16,092 bases of DNA. Source: an uncultured Rhodoferax sp. (lineage in GTDB: Bacteria; Pseudomonadota; Gammaproteobacteria; Burkholderiales; Burkholderiaceae_C). Of this stretch, positions 7,385 to 13,704 are shown piece by piece. Position numbers and translations under genes: made by a program. How positions within the stretch are numbered: the stretch's first letter is position 1; the number at the start of each line of letters is the position of its first letter. Location: positions 1 through 16,092 of the forward strand of contig CAKZJN010000218.1 of NCBI GenBank assembly GCA_936943465.1, in the 5' to 3' direction. The notes under the pieces are model-generated. The model had not been told where the DNA came from. It saw only the letters and a program-made list of their open reading frames with translations, and did not search any database.

Positions 7385-8082
7385 CCCAGCAGGGACCGCT
7401 TGGTGTGCAACTTCAGGTCCTTGTAATCAATCCCGTTGTCATCGCAGTATTTGATCGCAAAGCTCACCAGAGCGCCGCTGCTGTCAATTTCAAACTTCTG
7501 TTTGATTGCGCTTTTGTGCTGGTCAATGGTCCGGCAGTCAATTTGCTTCGGGGCATCCAGATGGTTAAGTTCCTTGGCAATCGCCTTAGAAGCCATACCC
7601 TTGGCCACGTACGGCAGCACCCGAACCTGTGCTGGTGTTAACTTAGGCAGCCGGCTCCACTTTTCCATCTCCACCGATAGTTCCGGCGGGAAATAGGTCA
7701 TACCGTCAAAGGCAGCCTCAATCGCTCGCATGTACTCTTTGCCATCCGAGTCCTTGTAAAGGAACGCCTTGGCACCGGCCTTAAAGGCCTCCACCATAAA
7801 GTGTCCCTGCATGTTGGACGTAATGACCACGCAGCGCACGTTTGGCAATTGGGTGCCAAGTTCCTTCACGATGTCGATGCCGTTTTGCACGCTTCCGCTG
7901 AACATCAGGTCCGTTACAACCACATCGGGCTGCAGTGCTTGGACCTTGGAAAGCCCCTCCTGCGGATTGACCGCCTCTCCGACGATGTGAAACTTTTCGC
8001 CATATTCGCGGATCATGGCCACCACGCCCTGGCGCACCACCGGGTGGTCATCGATGACCAGAATTTTGATTTTTTGATTCAT
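7378..8082 (-). CDS. NarL/FixJ-type response regulator with enlarged HTH turn
   Basis: Transcription regulator of 234 residues. The receiver (about 1-125) is complete: acidic pair D11/D12 in VIDDHPVVRQG, phospho-acceptor D58 in VVVTDLMF, T88 in VITSNM and K110 in FLYKD. The LuxR-type DNA-binding domain starts at LTPAQVRVLPYVAKG (about 148-162) and goes on with MASKAIAKEL. The usual short turn before the recognition helix is replaced by a longer segment, NHLDAPKQIDCR, before TIDQHKSAIKQKF; this is about seven residues more than a standard NarL HTH. A tail of about 35 residues follows. AAGGAGGAG upstream of the ATG is a strong ribosome-binding site. It is the last gene of the six-gene minus operon, 25 bp after the pseudo-receiver, and is the likely output of the sCache kinase. 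Confidence 0.92.
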   Translation of the reverse strand: MNQKIKILVIDDHPVVRQGVVAMIREYGEKFHIVGEAVNPQEGLSKVQALQPDVVVTDLMFSGSVQNGIDIVKELGTQLPNVRCVVITSNMQGHFMVEAFKAGAKAFLYKDSDGKEYMRAIEAAFDGMTYFPPELSVEMEKWSRLPKLTPAQVRVLPYVAKGMASKAIAKELNHLDAPKQIDCRTIDQHKSAIKQKFEIDSSGALVSFAIKYCDDNGIDYKDLKLHTKRSLLGF

Positions 8083-8107
8083 AGCTGTCTCCTCCTTGCG
8101 GTCCGCT

Positions 8108-8545
8108 TCAATGCAGCTGTTTCAAACTGGGTGAAAGGTAGGTCTGCCCTTTGAGCACCTTGTCGATAGCAATTTCAATTTCTTCGGATGGGTCTTGCTT
8201 GAGCACATAAGCGTGCGCTCCTGCCGATAGCGCAGAGCGCACGTACTCGGGGTCTTCAAACAGCGTCCAGAAAACCACTTGCACTTCAGGGTGCATTTGC
8301 AGAATGAGGCGCGCTGTATCGGGACCGGTTGAGCCCTTTACCCGCATGCTGACAATGACAATATCCGGCTGCAACTCAGACACCATGTGCATGGCCTCGT
8401 GGTGCTCGTCGGTTTCACCCACCACTTCAAAGCCTGCAATCGTGTCGAGCAGCAAACGGGAGCTCTCCCGGGAAATAGCATGCACGTCCACCAGCAGCAA
8501 TCGAATGGCCGGCATGGGTTTAGGTAGGGATTCGGCTGGGGTCAT
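8108..8545 (-). CDS. Single-domain pseudo-receiver (no phospho-acceptor Asp)
   Basis: A 145-residue CheY-like receiver without an output domain. It aligns well with NarL-family receivers (RLLLVDVHAISRESS, PDIVIVSMRVKGSTGPD, VVFWTLFEDPEYVRSAL, AHAYVLK, then GQTYLSPSL). The expected DD acidic pair is D20-V21 and the phospho-acceptor position is S66, while T94 and K116 are kept. It therefore cannot be phosphorylated in the usual way. It ends where NarL proteins pass into the linker to the HTH, so it looks like a NarL-type regulator that lost both the Asp and the DNA-binding domain. AAGGA lies 8 bp before the ATG. It sits between the kinase (11-bp gap) and the intact regulator (25-bp gap), suggesting a role as an adaptor, decoy or modulator. 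Confidence 0.9.
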   Translation of the reverse strand: MTPAESLPKPMPAIRLLLVDVHAISRESSRLLLDTIAGFEVVGETDEHHEAMHMVSELQPDIVIVSMRVKGSTGPDTARLILQMHPEVQVVFWTLFEDPEYVRSALSAGAHAYVLKQDPSEEIEIAIDKVLKGQTYLSPSLKQLH

Positions 8546-8556
8546 GGGACAAATCC

Positions 8557-9951
8557 TTAGAGATATTTATGCGGTATGAAGGCGGTGATGCGGGTGACGC
8601 CAGGCTCCGAGTGGAATTCAAACTCCCCCTCGTGCCGTTCAATACGCTCGCGCATGTTGAGCAGGCCAATGCCATTCTTTAACCGCCCGGTTGCATGCGG
8701 CGCACCTGTGCCATTGTCGGTAATGCGCATCCACAAGCCTGCTTTGTCGGTGTCGATGGAGACGTCGACGTGACTGGCTCCAGCGTGCTTTTCAATATTG
8801 CGGGTGGCTTCCTGAAAGGTTCGGTACAAGTCGCTTTCAACATCTTTTTGCAGCGCCGGAATATCGCCAATGCGAACCTGCACATCAATACCGGTGCGTT
8901 CGCCAAACTCCCGCCCCTCCTGCTCAATGGTGGGCCCAAGGCCTGCGTCATCGAGCATGGCCGAGCGCAACTGGTGCGAAATTTCCCGCACATAGCGCAT
9001 CACTTCCTGCAACTTTTCCACACCGCTGGCCAGTGTTTGGCCCGACTTCTCGGCGTGGCCCTTTTGCAGTTGCAGGCGTGCCGTCTCAAAGGTGAATTTG
9101 GTAGCGGCCAGCCATTGGCTTACACCGTCATGCAGATCACGCGCCACGCGGGTGCGTTCGGCCTCTTGCGACTCCACCACCTGCTGCGCCATGCGCCGCA
9201 ATTTCTGATTGGCAACACGTTGCTCGTGAATATTCATCGTCAACCCGCCCGCAGCCACCACGAACAGTGAGGCCAGCGCAATCAGCACAATGCGGTCGCG
9301 GGTGCGCTGAATGGTCTGGTCGGTCTGCTTCTCAATGAAGGTTTTGACCTCCTTCATGTAATCAAGATAAAGCCCGGTGCCAATCATCAAATCGCACTCC
9401 GGCACGTATTCCACATAACCCAGCTTGTCTTCAATTTGACCGGTAGATGGGCGATGCCAAACATAGTCCACAAAGTGATCGCCGGATCGGGCGTGCGTCA
9501 GCAGGGTCTGGATGATGAAGTTGCCCGAAGCGTCCTTAAAGTCCCACAGACTCTTGCCCTCAATTTGCGGCAGGCGCGGGTGCATCACGTTGACACCATC
9601 CATGGTGTAGACAAAGAAGTAGTTGTCGTCGGTCAGGTCACCAAAGTCCATGTGGCGCAGCAACTCTTTGCCCTCACGACTCAGTTTGATGGCACCGTTC
9701 TCCGGAGCGCAGTAATGCGCCATGACCTTGCTACCGGCCTGCACAAAGTGCTTGAGTTCGTCTTTGCGGGCCTGCAGCACGATCGACTGGACGGCGACCA
9801 CCTGGTTCTTCTGCATTTCCGTAATCAGGTCGCGCACCATCCAAACCACCCAGATCACCGCCACCAGCAAGGGCAGACTGGCCAGCAATATAACCAACAG
9901 GCGCAGGCGCAACTGGGCCTTGCGTTTGGCAACGATCTGGTTGTTTGACAT
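8557..9951 (-). CDS. sCache_2 sensor histidine kinase, NarX-type (HisKA_3)
   Basis: Inner-membrane sensor kinase of 464 residues. TM1 is about 17-40 and TM2 about 219-240. Between them lies a periplasmic single-Cache (sCache_2-like) domain with DDNYFFVYTMDGVNVMHP, a GKSLWDFKDASG segment, HFVDYVWHRP, LGYVEYVPECD and GTGLYLD, a pattern known from binders of small organic acids and similar ligands. The HisKA_3 segment EAERTRVARDLHDGVSQWL carries H274. The HATPase has a degenerate-looking N box (QEATRNIEKHA), TDNGTG and NGIGLLNMRERIERHEG. The long helix 240-262 resembles a signalling linker. The gene is 35 bp after the TAXI-type binding protein and 11 bp before the pseudo-receiver. Likely partner: the NarL-type regulator at 7378-8082. 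Confidence 0.94.
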   Translation of the reverse strand: MSNNQIVAKRKAQLRLRLLVILLASLPLLVAVIWVVWMVRDLITEMQKNQVVAVQSIVLQARKDELKHFVQAGSKVMAHYCAPENGAIKLSREGKELLRHMDFGDLTDDNYFFVYTMDGVNVMHPRLPQIEGKSLWDFKDASGNFIIQTLLTHARSGDHFVDYVWHRPSTGQIEDKLGYVEYVPECDLMIGTGLYLDYMKEVKTFIEKQTDQTIQRTRDRIVLIALASLFVVAAGGLTMNIHEQRVANQKLRRMAQQVVESQEAERTRVARDLHDGVSQWLAATKFTFETARLQLQKGHAEKSGQTLASGVEKLQEVMRYVREISHQLRSAMLDDAGLGPTIEQEGREFGERTGIDVQVRIGDIPALQKDVESDLYRTFQEATRNIEKHAGASHVDVSIDTDKAGLWMRITDNGTGAPHATGRLKNGIGLLNMRERIERHEGEFEFHSEPGVTRITAFIPHKYL

Positions 9952-9986
9952 GTATTTTTCTCCCGGACCTGATTATCGCAAGCGCA

Positions 9987-10958
9987 CTACTTGGCTTTGC
10001 CGAAGCGCACCACGCCCAGGGTGTCGGTGGGTGACTTGATTTCTTTCCACGCAGCCTGGTAGCGGCCTTCCTGCAAATCGACCTGGTGCTTGAGCAGGCA
10101 GTTCTGTAAGGCAAGCACGCGTTTGCCGATATCGCCACCGGGCTTGAACGGCCGTGTCACCAGCAAATTGGGGGAACCCAGAAAGCGTGTGTTGAAGGCA
10201 TCCAGGTTCTGGTAGTTGCGTTTCACCACCACAAACGGTGCCTGCGGCATGATGTCGTAGTCCACCAGCAGCAGGCCGCTGTCGCTCTTGTGGCGCGCGA
10301 TGGTGGGTAGCGGCCAGCCGCCGTCGGTGAAGATCGCCTGCACCTTGTTGGCTTGCAGCAGTTTGACGGCTTCGTCGTCAGACTCGGCCTTGCGCAGGCT
10401 CATGTCGAGGCGATTTTGCTCATTGATTTTTTGCCCCAGCAACATGGTGGAGCCCACTACCGCCACCTTGAGCCCTTTGAGGTCGGTGAACCGGCGCACG
10501 ACCCGGATCTCCCGGCTGTCCTCGTCTTTCCAGCCTAAAAAGTTCTTTTTCGGCTCACCCACCTGAGACCCATCGCGCAGAGCCAATACGTGCAGCAGAT
10601 TGGTATGCAAGGGCATAACCGCCTGCAAGGATTGGATGTTCTCGTCGCCGTCCTTGCCGATTTCGGTCAGCGTGTCGAGCTGCACGATGCCCAGATCCAG
10701 CGTACTGGCCGACAGGCCCATCAGGTTTGGAATGCCGCCAATCGTGGGCACATTGATGATGGGCACCTCATTGCCGCACATGGCCTGCATATCGCGTACC
10801 AGCAACTGGTAAAGCTTGCCGTCCGGGCCACTGCCGATACGCAGCGCATTGCTGGGCGAAGTGGTTTCTTCCAACGCACTGGCGCTGGGTGCATAAACCG
10901 TGGCAGCCACGGCGATGGCCATGGATGCGAGGGCAAAAAGGCTGTTACTTACATTCAT
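9987..10958 (-). CDS. TAXI-family periplasmic solute-binding protein
   Basis: A 323-residue secreted binding protein. A signal peptide is evident: the hydrophobic stretch from FALASMAIAVAA to the cleavage-like ASA at about residue 28. The mature protein starts with a TAXI-like pattern, LRIGSGPDGKLYQLLVRDM (about 39-57), then NVPTIGGIPNLMGL and LDLGIVQLD, and has a second-lobe motif GLKVAVVGS. Two cysteines (C61, C287) may form a disulfide. The start at 10958 has AAGGAG upstream and yields the signal peptide; the ATG at 10988 would bury it. TAXI proteins usually serve TRAP transporters, but no TRAP permease gene is visible. It precedes the Cache kinase by 35 bp, so it may present ligand to that kinase, as TctC-type or LuxP-type proteins do. 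Ligand unknown. Confidence 0.85.
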   Translation of the reverse strand: MNVSNSLFALASMAIAVAATVYAPSASALEETTSPSNALRIGSGPDGKLYQLLVRDMQAMCGNEVPIINVPTIGGIPNLMGLSASTLDLGIVQLDTLTEIGKDGDENIQSLQAVMPLHTNLLHVLALRDGSQVGEPKKNFLGWKDEDSREIRVVRRFTDLKGLKVAVVGSTMLLGQKINEQNRLDMSLRKAESDDEAVKLLQANKVQAIFTDGGWPLPTIARHKSDSGLLLVDYDIMPQAPFVVVKRNYQNLDAFNTRFLGSPNLLVTRPFKPGGDIGKRVLALQNCLLKHQVDLQEGRYQAAWKEIKSPTDTLGVVRFGKAK

Positions 10959-10984
10959 GGCGTTCTCCTTGATGAATGGGGTTA

Positions 10985-11125
10985 TCAAAATTTGGGCGCC
11001 AATGGCGGCTCTTTCAGTTGCTCCGGGGTTGGCGGCACCGGCCGGTCATGCACCAGCCAACTGATAAAGATCAGCGACAGAAAACAGACCGTGCAGACCC
11101 ATGCAAGCAATCTCCAGAATTTCAT
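10985..11125 (-). CDS. 46-residue single-span membrane protein
   Basis: A short gene that length filters would miss. It begins MKFWRLLAWVCTVCFLSLIF: a basic N-terminus, one hydrophobic helix (about 5-24), then a proline-rich, probably periplasmic tail (HDRPVPPTPEQLKEPPLAP). The ATG overlaps the stop of the preceding 260-residue gene as ATGA and has AGGAGGA about 6 bp upstream, the best ribosome-binding site arrangement in the operon. It is followed 26 bp later by the TAXI-type protein. No cleavage site is obvious, so it is probably a membrane-anchored small protein. It could link the neighbouring membrane/coiled-coil protein or the kinase. I do not recognise a family. Confidence 0.75.
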   Translation of the reverse strand: MKFWRLLAWVCTVCFLSLIFISWLVHDRPVPPTPEQLKEPPLAPKF

Positions 11126-11904
11126 AAGCTTCCTCCTACGTTGATAGATGCCAATTGCAAATCGCCCAGATGGTCGCGCTCGCTCTGGTGCAGCAGACTG
11201 CGGGTGGGGCTGTCCATGCTGCTCATCTGCACATCGAGCTCGGCAAACACGTTGTTAAAGCGGTCCTGTACGGTGCGCAGCGCGGTGTCAGCCAGCAGGT
11301 CCTGTATCAGGTGGTCGGCGGCATTGGGGTCGAGCGCGCGGTTGGCATCGTCAATCGCCAGAGCGATCTGCCATTCGCTCTGCTTTTGCTCCACCGTGTT
11401 CTTGAACTCCTGCAGCGCGGCCTGCGCCTGGTTGAGGCGGCCAATATTGATGTTGTGAAACTGCTGCAGCTTTGCCAGCGCCCGCTCCTGGCGCGCCAGC
11501 ACCGGGCCGGTGAACTTGCTCTGGCTGGTTTCGATCATCTGGTGGATGGACTCAATCTGACCGCCCACCGTGACCAGCGCCTGGCGAAAAGCACGCAGGC
11601 GCTCGGCGCGGCGCAGCACCTCGTTTTGCAGTTGCTCAATCGGGTTGCGCCGCGCCTCCGCCTTGCGCAGCAACAGCAGGTGGTTTTCCAGTTTCTGCAT
11701 GCCCAGCGGTATGCTTTGAAACACCACCACACCCGCCGCGCCCATGGCACCCAATGCGGCCAGTCCCATGCCAGTGGCCACTGCGGTCCACACAAACGGC
11801 GCAGCAATCACCAGCAAGGCGGCCGCCCCAACGGCCCCGGCGGCCCGCAGTGCCCAGATCTTCTGCAGTTGGGACACGTTAGTGAAATGGTTGGTTGCCT
11901 GCAT
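11122..11904 (-). CDS. Membrane-anchored helical/coiled-coil protein of unknown function
   Basis: First gene of the signalling operon, 260 residues. Residues 20-66 form a Gly/Ala-rich hydrophobic region, probably two membrane helices (about 20-42 and 44-65). The rest is predicted helical and rich in Q, E, R and A: KLENHLLLLRKAEARR, then about 90-180 with heptad-like spacing, and an acidic segment with LIQDLLADTALRTVQDRF (about 199-216). The shape (membrane hairpin plus long cytoplasmic coil) recalls PspA-like or scaffold proteins, but I recognise no family motif. The frame extends upstream to 12087, but the ATG at 11904 has AGAAGGAGGAAA just upstream and the extension looks non-coding. It overlaps the next gene by 4 bp (ATGA). 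Confidence 0.82.
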   Translation of the reverse strand: MQATNHFTNVSQLQKIWALRAAGAVGAAALLVIAAPFVWTAVATGMGLAALGAMGAAGVVVFQSIPLGMQKLENHLLLLRKAEARRNPIEQLQNEVLRRAERLRAFRQALVTVGGQIESIHQMIETSQSKFTGPVLARQERALAKLQQFHNINIGRLNQAQAALQEFKNTVEQKQSEWQIALAIDDANRALDPNAADHLIQDLLADTALRTVQDRFNNVFAELDVQMSSMDSPTRSLLHQSERDHLGDLQLASINVGGSL

Positions 11905-12095
11905 CGCTTTCCTCCTTCTGTTGTTGAAAGAAGTTTGCGTGCCCAGCGGCCTAAAGGACTGTGTGTGATTGCTTTTGTTGACCCTACAAATTACATAAGG
12001 GTAAACACCAACCGACCCACCGGTATGCGGACCGAAGTACAGGCATAGAAAGATGGACGCACTGCGCAAACCGGTCTGCGCTAGCATGCACTCCC

Positions 12096-12719
12096 ATGTT
12101 TACCGCACACCACATACTGCTGCTGGCAAGTTGGCTTCTCTTTGGCCTTGGCCACAGCTTTCTGGCTGGTAACCGGTTGCACGGAGTATTCCGACGATGG
12201 AGCCGACTGGCGTACAACCTGATTGCAGTCGTGATGACAGCAGTACCCTTAGTCATCTTGGCTGCTTACCCGGCAATTCCCTTATGGCAAGAGCCGCGCT
12301 GGTTACAGCCGATAAGGCTGCTTGTCTGTGCATTCGTGGGATTGGCATTCCTGCACACACTGAAGTTCTACTCTATCACCGGCTTCCTGGGCTTGAAGGT
12401 CGAGACTTGGCCCCTGACCTTCAGCCCGTGGCATTGCTGGGTGCGACACCCCTGGTATTTCTTGATGCTCGTATTTGTCTGGATACAACCTATGACAGAC
12501 ACCTGGTTCATCTCGGCCCAGTGCATCACTGCGTACCTGATCATAGGCAGCCGCAAGGAAGAAGGCCGCATTCTGGCCCACCACCCGAGCGCGTATTCGG
12601 AATACGCCAGGATCGTTCCGGGCCTAATTCCATGGCGTGGGCGGGCATTGGATGAAGCCACACGCCTGCGTCTGGAGGCGATCGCTTTGCAAACATCACA
12701 ACGGAGTTCGCCCCGCTAG
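12096..12719 (+). CDS. Integral membrane methyltransferase-like / NnrU-like protein
   Basis: A 207-residue polytopic membrane protein with about five hydrophobic segments (about 5-25, 38-60, 73-92, 118-132, 137-150). The C-terminal part, WVRHPWYFLMLV (about 115-126) followed by GSRKEEGRILAHHPSAYSEY and VPGLIPW, matches the RHPxY...EE...Y..Y...P pattern of isoprenylcysteine/phospholipid methyltransferase-like membrane proteins. The N-terminal SFLAGNRLHG resembles the NnrU branch. Its substrate cannot be read from the sequence. The ATG at 12096 has no strong ribosome-binding site. It diverges from the signalling operon across 191 bp, which must hold promoters for both directions although I see no convincing pair. 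Confidence 0.75.
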   Translation: MFTAHHILLLASWLLFGLGHSFLAGNRLHGVFRRWSRLAYNLIAVVMTAVPLVILAAYPAIPLWQEPRWLQPIRLLVCAFVGLAFLHTLKFYSITGFLGLKVETWPLTFSPWHCWVRHPWYFLMLVFVWIQPMTDTWFISAQCITAYLIIGSRKEEGRILAHHPSAYSEYARIVPGLIPWRGRALDEATRLRLEAIALQTSQRSSPR

Positions 12720-12815
12720 GCCAGATAAGTCAGCACGGGACTGCAGCAATTTGAACATCGGGGGCATGATTTCTGCGATCATTTCTTCACATCCAATAAT
12801 CAACGTGTCGAACTG

Positions 12816-13193
12816 ATGTCCTGCAAGATCACCTACGAGGCCGCTGGGCTGTACGCCAAGTTCACCGGGGTCATTACGCGCGAGGACTTTGTGACCCTAA
12901 CCAACGCGCTGCACTCGCCAGTTAGTTCCGATGCGCGCTATCGGATCGCAGACTTTCTGGACGTAACGGAGATTCGCGTGAATGAGGTCCATGTGGCGTA
13001 CCTAAACGATCTTGATTTCTGGTTCGATTTGTCGCAACCCGACCTGCTGAGGGTGGTCGTAGCGAAGCTCCCCGCAATCGTTGATGCGTTCAATCGGGAA
13101 CTGCCGCTGCGTGCCCGACCGGAAGCGTCTGCGCTGTTTTCCACGTTAGAGGAGGCGCGGCGATGGGTGGATCTGCGGACCGCCGACAGTTAA
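12816..13193 (+). CDS. STAS/SpoIIAA-like small protein
   Basis: A 125-residue soluble protein. Its alternating pattern (KITYEAAGLYAKFTGVITREDF, then RYRIADFLDVTEIRV, LRVVVAKLP and a terminal LEEARRWV) resembles small SpoIIAA/STAS-like proteins annotated in many proteobacteria. I see no phosphorylatable serine motif clear enough to call it an anti-sigma antagonist. No Shine-Dalgarno sequence is obvious before the ATG, and neither neighbour is close enough to indicate an operon (96 bp from the upstream gene). It is the last gene before the accessory-looking region. The gene is very likely real, but its function is open. Confidence 0.65.
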   Translation: MSCKITYEAAGLYAKFTGVITREDFVTLTNALHSPVSSDARYRIADFLDVTEIRVNEVHVAYLNDLDFWFDLSQPDLLRVVVAKLPAIVDAFNRELPLRARPEASALFSTLEEARRWVDLRTADS

Positions 13194-13330
13194 GTAAAGC
13201 GAGACGAACAACAAACCCTATTCATAAAAAACCACGCGACGCGATCTGTAAATGATCAAACCGAAGCACAAACAAAAAAGACCCAGAATGAAAGTCTGAG
13301 GCTAACTTGTTGATTTCTAAGGAGAATCTT

Positions 13331-13360
13331 TGGGGTCGCTGATGGGGCTCGAACCCCACT
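13331..13360 (-). repeat. tRNA 3'-end-like fragment (possible att remnant)
   Basis: On the minus strand GTGGGGTTCGAGCCCC is a T-arm-like sequence with the TTCGA core, followed by ATCAGCGACCCCA ending in CCA. From memory it is very close to the 3' end of betaproteobacterial tRNA-His, with one extra G in the T-arm and one changed base in the acceptor. Nothing upstream resembles the anticodon or D arms, so it is a fragment, as left by integration at a tRNA gene. It could also be a chance palindrome. Confidence 0.45.
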
Positions 13361-13420
13361 GTAAAAACCCATTCAAAATCAATGACTTACTGAACGCAGC
13401 GGTGTTTTGCGCTGTCAAAT

Positions 13421-13443
13421 TCGTGACACCCAATCGTGACACC
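13421..13443. repeat. Two direct repeats TCGTGACACC, 13-bp period
   Basis: Identical 10-bp copies at 13421-13430 and 13434-13443 are separated by CAA, and a related GTGACAC occurs near 13555. They lie 60-100 bp from the tRNA-like fragment, where arm-type integrase or excisionase sites would be expected; this role is inferred from position only. Confidence 0.4.
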
Positions 13444-13484
13444 AGAATGACGACATTTCTTAAGTCCACATGGTACCCCGTCGA

Positions 13485-13663
13485 TCATGGTGTTTGAAGT
13501 GTGGCGCTGCGTCGCCCTAATCCCTCTGCAAACAATGCCAGCACCAAGGAATTGAGTGACACGCCTTCAGTCTTTGCCTCTTTGCGCGATCCAGAGAGCA
13601 CCGTGTTCCTGGAGTCGATTCGTACAACTTGTATCCCTCGGGATGGAATCTGCCCTTATTCAT
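13485..13663 (-). pseudogene. Relic of a ribbon-helix-helix (antitoxin-like) protein
   Basis: The open frame 13655-13485 encodes IQVVRIDSRNTVLSG, then KEAKTEGVSLNSLVLALFAE and GLGRR, and stops at TGA. This is the pattern of HicB-C-terminal/Arc-like ribbon-helix-helix proteins, where a beta strand (VVRIDS) precedes two helices with EAKxEGVSLNxLV. The frame has no start codon and is closed by a TAA just upstream. A nearby ATG at 13663 lies in another frame, and one single-base shift would join them. It therefore looks like a frameshifted or truncated gene of about 59 residues. It is divergent to the Fic gene with about 40 bp between, and may have been an antitoxin or repressor. Classification rests on motif recognition only. 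Confidence 0.5.
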
Positions 13664-13704
13664 GAAATAAGTCTCGCATTTATTCTGGAATTCAGAAGAC
13701 ATTT

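Larger units (their letters stand above)
13194..13704. other. 510-bp AT-richer stretch without an intact gene
   Basis: Between the STAS-like gene and the Fic gene there is no complete convincing coding region. The stretch contains an A-rich leader (13196-13320), a tRNA 3'-end-like sequence (13331-13360), two 10-bp direct repeats (13421-13443) and the relic of a ribbon-helix-helix protein (13485-13663). The combination looks like the edge of an integrated element. No integrase is visible. Confidence 0.6.

Noticed and set aside
11905..12087. Upstream extension of the 260-residue coiled-coil protein
   Set aside because: The extension has no ribosome-binding site and covers the divergent promoter gap. 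The ATG at 11904 has a strong AGGAGG site.
13421..13443. Possible CRISPR array
   Set aside because: Only two 10-bp copies separated by 3 bp; repeats and spacers are far too short and no cas genes are present.
13387..13488. 33-residue minus-strand frame whose ATG overlaps the stop of the relic
   Set aside because: There is no ribosome-binding site, it is Cys/His-rich without pattern, and it runs through the direct repeats; probably chance.
13517..13702. 61-residue minus-strand frame beginning MSSEFQNK
   Set aside because: It overlaps the ribbon-helix-helix relic in a different frame, and the relic frame has the recognisable motif. Its first part may supply the lost start of the relic, but as a whole it is not protein-like.
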